From Dehalococcoidia bacterium (GTDB taxonomy: Bacteria; Chloroflexota; Dehalococcoidia; SZUA-161): a DNA stretch of 7,456 bases. The position numbers were made by a program, and so were the translations under genes. The notes beneath the pieces are model-generated. The model had not been told where the DNA came from, did no database searches, and saw nothing but the letters and a program-made list of their open reading frames with translations. The stretch is from assembly GCA_030619685.1 (NCBI GenBank), contig JAUXAX010000080.1, positions 1 through 7,456 on the forward strand, written 5' to 3'. This document shows positions 1 to 5,700 of the stretch, in pieces. Each line of letters starts with the position of its first letter. Within the stretch, counting starts at the first letter, position 1.

Positions 1-1109
1 GGCCTCCTGATCGCCCAGGGCAATTCCGCCGATAACGCAGGCCTGCCGGGGTAGGTCAGTCTTCCTACCACAGGATGATCGGCCTCTGCCCAGAATCCCC
101 TCTCCTGGAACTGGGGCTCATTAAGCAAGTCCTCGGTAGTATTGATCGGGGCGCTGAAGACGCGTTCCGCCTGGCAAGCTTCAACGATTTCTCTCCTGGT
201 GCGCTCCATGACCCAGGGATACCAGATGGTGCTGAAGAACTCCTCCCTGCGTTCCACGTCGAATTGATTCATCCCGCCATATGTCTCCATAAGGGGCACC
301 TTGAGCACTCCTTCGATCCGATTCAGGAACATGAATCCGCCGGCTACATCGACGTAGCCATCGCTGCAGGGAAAGATTCCATAGGGGTACTGCAGTAGCC
401 CCGCGATATCCATTCTGGGCGTCAATTCCTTATTGTACTCATAGGCCAGGAGCTCGCTCATCCTTCTATCGATAGCGGCCATTTGGGTCTCCATCAGAGA
501 GATATCCACATGCTGACCAATCCCCTGCGCCCTGGCTGCATAGAGGGCTATCATGCTGGCTGTCGCTGCCATGTTACCTCCCTGGTACTGGATTACATTC
601 ATACCCTTCTTGACGGGCTCGCAATCACCTACCCCGGTAGTACACATAGCACCACCCATCCCATAGATGATAAGCTCCGAGGCCTTGAAGTCCCGATAGG
701 GCCCTGTCTGGCCGAAGTTGGAGATTGACGTCATCACCAATTTGGGATTGATCTTCTCTAACGTCTCGTAATCCAATCCCAGGCTGGGCATGACATGAGG
801 GCTGAAGTTCTCTACAAGGATATCGACATCCTTCACCAACTCCTTGAGTATTCTCTTTCCTGTCTCACCCCTTAGATTGAGGGTGATGCTTCTCTTGTTG
901 GTGTTCAGGTGTAAGAAGAGCCCGCTTTTCTCCGGGTGGGGGTCATCGTTAAAGAACGGGCCCATTCTCCTCGCTGGATCCCCCTCACCAGGCTTTTCGA
1001 CCTTGATCACATCAGCGCCGTAGTCTGCGAAGAACTTGGTACAACTGGGCCCCGAGATGTACCAGGTCAGATCGAGTATTCGGACGTCGGATAATGGTTG
1101 CTCCACCAT
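1..1109 (-). CDS. Family III (CaiB/BaiF) CoA-transferase, 3' end cut by window edge
   Basis: Predicted to move CoA from an acyl-CoA donor to a carboxylic acid, in the cytoplasm. 369 codons are visible with no stop before the window edge; family members are about 390-410 residues, so only a short C-terminal piece should be missing. The N-terminus reads LSDVRILDLTWYISGPSCTKFFADYGADVIKVEKP in blocks typical of the family, followed by a GDPAR motif (residues 43-47) and LNTNKRS (68-74). The catalytic aspartate that forms the acyl anhydride is D202, in the motif GQHVDISLME. ATG at 1109 is preceded by AGGGGAGTT, a good ribosome binding site. The start lies 24 bases after the stop of the AOR-family gene, so the two are probably co-transcribed. 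AGA/AGG make up 17 of 23 arginine codons. The family is certain; the acid it activates cannot be read from the sequence, although the neighbouring AOR-family oxidoreductase suggests a product or substrate of that enzyme. Confidence 0.95.
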   Translation of the reverse strand, partial: MVEQPLSDVRILDLTWYISGPSCTKFFADYGADVIKVEKPGEGDPARRMGPFFNDDPHPEKSGLFLHLNTNKRSITLNLRGETGKRILKELVKDVDILVENFSPHVMPSLGLDYETLEKINPKLVMTSISNFGQTGPYRDFKASELIIYGMGGAMCTTGVGDCEPVKKGMNVIQYQGGNMAATASMIALYAARAQGIGQHVDISLMETQMAAIDRRMSELLAYEYNKELTPRMDIAGLLQYPYGIFPCSDGYVDVAGGFMFLNRIEGVLKVPLMETYGGMNQFDVERREEFFSTIWYPWVMERTRREIVEACQAERVFSAPINTTEDLLNEPQFQERGFWAEADHPVVGRLTYPGRPALSAELPWAIRR

Positions 1110-1133
1110 AACTCCCCTTTCTTTGAGGGCCAG

Positions 1134-3080
1134 CTATATTATGAGCCCTCCTTGTTCCAGCTCCTGTGCAATCTCTTGAAGCCCGAGTTCCTCCAGCTTC
1201 ATCCTTGTCTGAAGCCCGGTGGCAACATCCCACCCTCTGAGCTGATAGTATTCGTCCTTCATCCTTTCGAACTCCACCCTGTCTACCACCATCCCAATCC
1301 TCGAAGTTATCTCGCCGTCCTTGCCCGGAGCCTCAGCATTCGGGTTCATTGCGTGACCTTTGAGAGGGGTAGTGAAGAAAGCCTCCGGAATCTGATCGCT
1401 TTCCCTCCCCTTGTGGCCCTCCCTGACATGTATCGCCCTCTGCAGGTTGAATACCCTTTCACCCATACGGTAGAGCCCCTCCTCGTCCACCTCTTCCCCG
1501 GTAATCGCGGAAAGTATCTTGCTTTCGACGGAGGGGTCACCTACATGGTCTCCTGAGAGCGTGTGCGTGACTGGCCAAGTGAAGTCGCAAAGGATCAGGC
1601 TTTCTTTGGCATACTCGCGATCCTGGATTTTAGTTGCTGCCAGAGCCTTCCCATCGTAGGTGGAGAAATCCGCCGCCAGTTCGCTTCCCCAGAACCTCGC
1701 GGCGATTCTACGAAATATATCGCTGGAGAGATAGGCGCCCTCAAACTTGCTGGCCCAGTTCAACCACCCAAACAGCACTAGTCCCATTTCGTGCAGCTGG
1801 TTTACGGCCTGCCTGGGTTCCATGGCATATAGCAGGCCGTGCACCGGGAATGTACGGGGGCAATACGTCAGCAGATGGCCCGCTTTCGACACATAGTCGG
1901 CAATTAGCTCCTCTGCCCCTTGGCCCACTATATCGGCCGCTCGTTCGATCCCCTGAGCTAGCACGTCTCCAAAGCCATCGCGGAGCGACATCTTGGTTAC
2001 CAGGGCTTCCATGTACTCCCAGCTCCCCACCTTGGACAGGGGTATACCGGTTCCTTCGTCGGTCAGAATACCTGCGTGTCTGCACCTTGAGAGCCACTTC
2101 ATCATCGATTCAATGGCAAGTGCGTCAACACCGTATTCATCGCACAGCCTGTTGACATAAAATGTCACTTCGTTCTGTTCCCCGTAGTATTTCAGGGCTC
2201 GGTCGAGGTAGAATAGCGAAGACCCGCACAGGGATTTTCCCCTTGTCTTGCCGTCTCTCGATTCTACGATAATCCTGCCGTCGAAGCCCGCGCAGCCCAG
2301 GCAGAGGTCTTTCTTTACCCTCTGGCCCGCTACTACTTCGATGTGCGTCTCCGGTTTCGCCATAAGCTCAGTCCACCCCGGGCCCTTCCACATAAGCTGG
2401 CGGATATGTTCCTTGATTTCCTTCAGTTTCTCCGGGTTAGCTGCGGTTACTTTTCCTTTCCCCCTCACTGCGATAGCCTTCAGCTTCTTGGCACCCATGA
2501 CCGCTCCGAAGCCACTGGAACCGCTGGCGTCGTTGTCGGCGAGCAGGATGGCATAGGAGATGAGGTTCTCACCTGCAGGGCCGCAGGCTACCACCGCAAC
2601 CGTGCTTCCCAGTTCCTCCTTCAGGATTTCGCGTACTTCGACCGTGCTTTTGCCCCAGAGCGCGGAAGCGTCTCTTATCTCGACAACATCATCCTGGATG
2701 AATAGATACACCGGTTTGTCTGATCTGCCTTGAACAACCAACCCGTCGTAGCCGGCGAACTTGAGCTGTCCTCCCCACCTTCCGCCGAGGTTGCAATATG
2801 AGAACTCCTCGGGAGTCATGGCAGGGGCCTTGCCGCAGACTGTCCATCGGGAACCAGACAGTCCGCTGAACCCTGCCATGGGGCCAGTGACAAATATCAT
2901 TCGATTCTCGGGATCAAATGCATTGATATCCGTAGGCACCTCGTCCCAGTAAATCTTGGCGGCGATGCCTCTCCCCCCGAGGAACCTGTCGGCATAGGCC
3001 ATTGTCGGTATTTGGGTTATGTTTCCCGAAGATAGATCTACCCTCAGGATTTTGCCCGCATATCCATATCGCTCAGTCAC
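1134..3080 (-). CDS. Aldehyde:ferredoxin oxidoreductase (AOR) family tungsten/molybdenum protein, variant cluster site
   Basis: 648 residues, close to the usual 600-650 of AOR-family enzymes, which bind W (or Mo) through two pyranopterins plus one [4Fe-4S] cluster and interconvert aldehydes and acids, or in the BamB branch take part in aromatic-ring reduction. Family blocks seen: YGYAGKILRVDLSSG (residues 5-19), LGGRGIAAKI (34-43), CGPAGENL (166-173), VMGAKKLKAIAVRG (194-207), pterin motif DEYGVD (314-319), and a C-terminal SDQIPEAFF (561-569) where the family has a D-x-L-P-E-R-like block. The cluster motif, normally CxxCxxxC plus a distant Cys, is C260, C263, Asp267 and C498. The second pterin motif DxxGLC appears as ESLILC (493-498). 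The start is GTG at 3080, with AGAGGT 8 bases upstream, and the product begins as the family does. It follows the MopB gene by 49 bases. No signal peptide, so cytoplasmic. Family assignment is firm; AOR, BamB-like or another branch, and the substrate, are open. Confidence 0.93.
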   Translation of the reverse strand: MTERYGYAGKILRVDLSSGNITQIPTMAYADRFLGGRGIAAKIYWDEVPTDINAFDPENRMIFVTGPMAGFSGLSGSRWTVCGKAPAMTPEEFSYCNLGGRWGGQLKFAGYDGLVVQGRSDKPVYLFIQDDVVEIRDASALWGKSTVEVREILKEELGSTVAVVACGPAGENLISYAILLADNDASGSSGFGAVMGAKKLKAIAVRGKGKVTAANPEKLKEIKEHIRQLMWKGPGWTELMAKPETHIEVVAGQRVKKDLCLGCAGFDGRIIVESRDGKTRGKSLCGSSLFYLDRALKYYGEQNEVTFYVNRLCDEYGVDALAIESMMKWLSRCRHAGILTDEGTGIPLSKVGSWEYMEALVTKMSLRDGFGDVLAQGIERAADIVGQGAEELIADYVSKAGHLLTYCPRTFPVHGLLYAMEPRQAVNQLHEMGLVLFGWLNWASKFEGAYLSSDIFRRIAARFWGSELAADFSTYDGKALAATKIQDREYAKESLILCDFTWPVTHTLSGDHVGDPSVESKILSAITGEEVDEEGLYRMGERVFNLQRAIHVREGHKGRESDQIPEAFFTTPLKGHAMNPNAEAPGKDGEITSRIGMVVDRVEFERMKDEYYQLRGWDVATGLQTRMKLEELGLQEIAQELEQGGLII

Positions 3081-3088
3081 TTTGAGCT

Positions 3089-3094
3089 ACCTCT
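3089..3094 (-). promoter_or_regulatory. Ribosome binding site of the AOR-family gene
   Basis: AGAGGT on the minus strand, followed by 8 bases and GTG 3080. It lies in the 49-base gap after the MopB-family stop codon and supports the non-ATG start. No terminator-like hairpin was seen in that gap, consistent with co-transcription. Confidence 0.6.
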
Positions 3095-3129
3095 CACCAC
3101 GTAGAATCTTATTTGCATTGCTTCCTCTC

Positions 3130-5301
3130 CTACGCCTTTTCAACCTGCACCAGGCAAGTATTGGTGGTGAAGGCCCCGCCCGGCGAGCGGGCGTCTCGCG
3201 TGAGGACATTGGCACAGCCCCCGCGGTCGATCCCCTGCTCGTCCGGGTCATACCAGGCACCCTCAGGTACATCGACGACCCCTGGCATGATCCTCTGGGT
3301 CACCTGGGCTGGGATGATCGTCTCTCCTCTATCGTTGAACACTCTGACCGTATCCCCGTCCTTGATCCCCCTTGCCTGGGCATCCCGGGCATTGATTTTC
3401 ACTGCCTGGGGCTCGAGTTCCCTGAGCCAGGGTATGTTGTCGAACTGGCTGTGAGCCCTCCGCTTGAAGTGGGTGGTGATTAGCTGGAGCGGATACTTCT
3501 CGGCAAGGGGATCGTTGAGGCATTCCCAGGTCTCGATGTACTTGGGGATGGGGGGAATCAGAGGATTCTCCATATCGGTGATCTGCTGGCTGTAGATCTC
3601 GATCTTCCCTGAGGGTGTGGGGAAGGGATTGTTTGCCGGGTCCTCGATCTCCTTCTTGAAGGGGACGGTGGGTTCCAAGTAGAACTTCTCAACCCCTGTC
3701 TCCTTGAAGCGCTCGTAGTCTGTAACGGCGGGTCTCATGATCTGCTCGAGCCATTCCTCTTCGGTCTTGTCGTTGAAGTCGGCTATGCCCAGCTTCTCGG
3801 CAAGGCCGGTGCAGATGTCAAGGTGAGACTTGGACTCGCCCAGAGGCTCGATAACCTTTCTCTGATAGGCTAGATGGGGACCGGCACCCCACACGGCGTC
3901 GCTGCGCTCAAAGAAGGTGCATGTAGGTAGCACTACATCGGCGAACCTGGCGGTGGGGGTCATGAACTGCTCCTGGACAGCGATGAACTCTAGCGATTTC
4001 AAGGCCTTGACCGCCTTGTTCACATTGGGGTACTGATTGAGGTAGTTGGTGTTGACAGTGTAGACCATCTTGTAGTCGCTATAGTAGCCGCCAGCCTTAC
4101 CCTTGAGGATTGCATCCATCACCTCAGAGTTGTGGAGCCGGGCAAGGAGGCCAGGGCCCTTGGAGATCGCAGTTGGCAGAGCATCCCGGCGCCTCGGGGA
4201 GCTGGCATCGACAGGGTTGCCGCCGGTTCTCATAGCCGGCCCCATGGGGAATGGTGTCTCGCCGCGCTGGGTAATCTCCGACCCTGCGCTGCCGCCGTGA
4301 ATGCCGATGTTGCCGGTCATTGCCGCCAGGACGAAAGCCGCGCGGTGATACTGCTCTCCATAGGCTGTGCGCCCTGGGGCCTTGCTGGGGAGCAATGCCG
4401 CTGGCTTGGTGGTAGCGTACTCCCGGGCGAGTTCGGCGATGGCCTGAGCGGGGATGCTGGTTATACGCTCGGCCCAGGCTGGGGTTTTGGGCACCCCATC
4501 CTCCTCGCCCAGAACATATTCTTTGAAGCGGTCGAACCCCACGGTGTAGGTGTCGAGGAATCTCTGGTCGCAGAGGGTCTCAGTGATCATCACGTGGGCC
4601 ATGGCAATCATAGCTGCGGCGTCGGTTCCTGGTCTGATGGGTATCCAGCGGTCGGCAACCAGGGCGGCGGTGTCGGTGAACCTGGGGTCAACCACAATGA
4701 ACTTGGTTCCCGCCTCCTTGGCTCGAGCGAGAGCGTAGCTGGTGCCGCAGCCGTCGATGATGTTGACGGAGTTCGTCCCCCAGAGGACTACGAGCTTGGA
4801 GTTTACGAGATCGCGGTGGTCATTGCCAGCGGGATAGCCATAAGTGGCCTGACAGGCGAACATCCATCCCTCATTGGAGGCGATGCCCCACATCAGGGTG
4901 CAGCCCCCAGCGAGGCTGAAAACCCGCACCGCAGTCCTCAAGTTGTGTACCTGGCCCATGTCGCCGCCGGTGGTCAGGTATATGACCGCTGCCGGGCCGT
5001 AGGTCTCCTTGACCCGCTTGTATTCGCTGGCCACCTTCTCCAGAGCCTCGTCCCAGGATATCCGTTCGAAATTCCCCTCCCCACGCTCCCCGACTCTCTT
5101 CAGCGGGTAGAGAATCCGGTCCGGGGCATAGACCCTCTGCCGGTAAGCACGGCACCTGAGGCAATTTCTAAGCTGGGGCTCCTCTCCGTCATCGGTCTCC
5201 ATGCGCACGATCACTCCGTCCTTGACATGAGCTTTGAGCAGACAGGCTCCACCGCAGTTCATATCAGCACCGATATAGTATGCCCTTTCGGCACTTGCCA
5301 T
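3130..5301 (-). CDS. DmsA-like molybdopterin oxidoreductase (MopB/DMSO reductase family), cytoplasmic, variant Fe-S site
   Basis: 723 residues, a single-chain catalytic subunit of the DMSO reductase superfamily that binds Mo or W with two pyranopterin guanine dinucleotides. N-terminal Fe-S region: C16, C20, C47 and C50, in MNCGGAC and NCLRCRAYRQ. Downstream blocks RVYAPDR, YPLKRVGERGEGNFERISWDEA (65-86), SKLVVLWGTN (168-177), VVDPRFTDTA and FMTPTARFADVVLPTCTF are classic for the family. The C-terminal cofactor-binding domain spans about 603-720, with a DmsA-like RGGCANVLT and final LVQVEK. By alignment from memory with DmsA, S142 in GIASNEGW is the likely metal ligand. The start chosen is ATG 5301, with GGAGGAGG just upstream; an in-frame GTG at 5358 lacks such a site. 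There is no twin-arginine signal, unlike exported DmsA, so a cytoplasmic location is inferred. No DmsB- or DmsC-like partner lies downstream; the AOR-family gene follows. Substrate unknown: reductase, hydroxylase, transhydroxylase or hydratase are all possible within this family. Confidence 0.93.
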   Translation of the reverse strand: MASAERAYYIGADMNCGGACLLKAHVKDGVIVRMETDDGEEPQLRNCLRCRAYRQRVYAPDRILYPLKRVGERGEGNFERISWDEALEKVASEYKRVKETYGPAAVIYLTTGGDMGQVHNLRTAVRVFSLAGGCTLMWGIASNEGWMFACQATYGYPAGNDHRDLVNSKLVVLWGTNSVNIIDGCGTSYALARAKEAGTKFIVVDPRFTDTAALVADRWIPIRPGTDAAAMIAMAHVMITETLCDQRFLDTYTVGFDRFKEYVLGEEDGVPKTPAWAERITSIPAQAIAELAREYATTKPAALLPSKAPGRTAYGEQYHRAAFVLAAMTGNIGIHGGSAGSEITQRGETPFPMGPAMRTGGNPVDASSPRRRDALPTAISKGPGLLARLHNSEVMDAILKGKAGGYYSDYKMVYTVNTNYLNQYPNVNKAVKALKSLEFIAVQEQFMTPTARFADVVLPTCTFFERSDAVWGAGPHLAYQRKVIEPLGESKSHLDICTGLAEKLGIADFNDKTEEEWLEQIMRPAVTDYERFKETGVEKFYLEPTVPFKKEIEDPANNPFPTPSGKIEIYSQQITDMENPLIPPIPKYIETWECLNDPLAEKYPLQLITTHFKRRAHSQFDNIPWLRELEPQAVKINARDAQARGIKDGDTVRVFNDRGETIIPAQVTQRIMPGVVDVPEGAWYDPDEQGIDRGGCANVLTRDARSPGGAFTTNTCLVQVEKA

Positions 5302-5305
5302 ATTT

Positions 5306-5313
5306 CCTCCTCC
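5306..5313 (-). promoter_or_regulatory. Ribosome binding site of the MopB-family gene
   Basis: The minus strand reads GGAGGAGGAAATATG, an almost ideal Shine-Dalgarno sequence whose GGAGG core is 5 to 8 bases before ATG 5301. This decides the start of the MopB-family gene and excludes the upstream in-frame GTG at 5358, which would add 19 low-complexity residues that do not resemble the family. Confidence 0.85.
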
Positions 5314-5348
5314 GAAGGAACTATTGCTCTTGCCGGGCAATCCTGACG

Positions 5349-5371
5349 ATATGTTCACTGCCTGTGCATAT
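5349..5371. repeat. Imperfect inverted repeat (candidate operator)
   Basis: ATATG at 5349-5353 and CAC at 5356-5358 pair with GTG at 5364-5366 and CATAT at 5367-5371, leaving a 2-base bulge on the left arm and a 5-base centre. It overlaps the possible -10 element, where a repressor or activator could act. The match could also be chance. Confidence 0.35.
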
Positions 5372-5376
5372 TACCA
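5368..5376 (-). promoter_or_regulatory. Possible extended -10 promoter for the MopB-AOR-CoA-transferase operon
   Basis: The minus strand reads TGGTAATAT, which resembles an extended -10 element (TGnTATAAT; 4 of 6 in the hexamer). No good -35 box at 16-18 bases was found; TTGCTC lies about 20 bases upstream. If used, transcription would start near 5361 and give a leader of roughly 60 bases before ATG 5301. Weak evidence, based on position and partial match only. Confidence 0.3.
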
Positions 5377-5426
5377 GCAACTGCTAGGCGTCTGAGCAAA
5401 GGTCGAAAACAGGGTGTAAAGGCTAG

Positions 5427-5444
5427 TCCTCCTCCTCTCCTCCC
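5427..5444 (-). repeat. 18-base pure purine tract (GGA repeats)
   Basis: The minus strand reads GGGAGGAGAGGAGGAGGA, purines only. It looks like repeated Shine-Dalgarno sequence, but no ATG, GTG or TTG follows at a usable distance, so it does not appear to start a gene. It lies about 115 bases upstream of the real GGAGGAGG site of the MopB-family gene. Confidence 0.7.
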
Positions 5445-5446
5445 GT

Positions 5447-5456
5447 AGTGATCACT
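5447..5456. repeat. Perfect 10-bp palindrome AGTGATCACT
   Basis: AGTGATCACT equals its own reverse complement, and begins two bases from the purine tract. A dimeric regulator could bind it, but a 10-bp palindrome is also expected by chance at a modest rate. Confidence 0.4.
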
Positions 5457-5534
5457 GGAGGCTTAAGGTAGGCCAATCTTCGGCAGGTAGCTGACCCGGT
5501 GCAGAGACAACTATGCAATAGTCCGACCTGTGGC

Positions 5535-5550
5535 TCGTATTGGGATACGA
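5535..5550. repeat. Hairpin with perfect 6-bp stem and 4-base loop
   Basis: TCGTAT at 5535-5540 and ATACGA at 5545-5550 flank TGGG. The stem is AT-containing and has no T-run on either side, so it is not an intrinsic terminator. Confidence 0.5.
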
Positions 5551-5564
5551 TGCAGGGAATTGTG

Positions 5565-5584
5565 TGTTGAGTGCTGTTGAGCGC
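5565..5584. repeat. Two tandem 10-bp direct repeats
   Basis: TGTTGAGTGC is followed directly by TGTTGAGCGC, identical in 9 of 10 positions. Spacing is one turn of B-DNA, as in direct-repeat sites for some transcription regulators. Only two copies are present. The second copy overlaps the adjoining 7-bp inverted repeat. Confidence 0.5.
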
Positions 5585-5607
5585 ATGACGGCGACGGCTC
5601 TGCGCTC
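5579..5607. repeat. 7-bp GC-rich inverted repeat with 15-base loop
   Basis: GAGCGCA at 5579-5585 pairs perfectly with TGCGCTC at 5601-5607 across a 15-base GC-rich loop. It lies about 95 bases downstream of the thiolase stop codon. Without a following T-run it is not a standard terminator; it may be an RNA structure at the 3' end of the thiolase transcript or a binding site. Confidence 0.5.
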
Positions 5608-5700
5608 TTCGAGAAGAAAGCTCCGATATGGCATTCTGGCTGGGCGTTAATGTAACCGGGGTGAAAGCGGCCCTCCTCTCAACTTGCCACTTCGTGCCCC

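Larger units (their letters stand above)
5302..5700. other. 399-base intergenic region with dense repeats and dyads; probable promoter/leader region
   Basis: No convincing gene lies here. Short open frames on the minus strand (for example 60 codons at 5634-5452) show no recognisable family or convincing ribosome binding site. The region separates the thiolase stop from the MopB start and is the only gap longer than 100 bases between genes in the window. It holds a possible promoter with an overlapping dyad near the MopB gene, an 18-base purine tract, a perfect 10-bp palindrome, a hairpin with a 6-bp stem, two tandem 10-bp repeats and a 7-bp inverted repeat. I found no stem followed by a T-run, so no intrinsic terminator after the thiolase gene can be called. 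Confidence 0.7.

Noticed and set aside
1012..1233. A 73-codon minus-strand open frame across the AOR/CoA-transferase junction
   Set aside because: It overlaps both real genes out of frame and has no family features.
4132..5346. A 404-codon open frame on the plus strand opposite the MopB-family gene
   Set aside because: It lies wholly antisense to a gene with clear family motifs along its length. Its translation is low-complexity, rich in Gly, Val and Ser, and matches no family I recognise. Long antisense frames are common in GC-rich genes.
5302..5358. Upstream GTG start at 5358 for the MopB-family protein
   Set aside because: It has only a weak AGG upstream and would add 19 residues unlike the family; ATG 5301 has a near-perfect ribosome binding site.
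5579..5607. Intrinsic terminator after the thiolase gene
   Set aside because: The stem is good but the loop is 15 bases and no T-run follows in the direction of transcription.
5452..5634. A 60-codon open frame inside the intergenic gap, minus strand
   Set aside because: No convincing ribosome binding site before the ATG and no recognisable motif. It could be real only if conserved in relatives, which cannot be tested here.
5302..5700. Molybdenum cofactor riboswitch upstream of the MopB-family gene
   Set aside because: This was an attractive idea by position, but I could not find the paired elements and conserved bases I associate with that RNA. The dyads seen do not form its multi-stem arrangement by eye.
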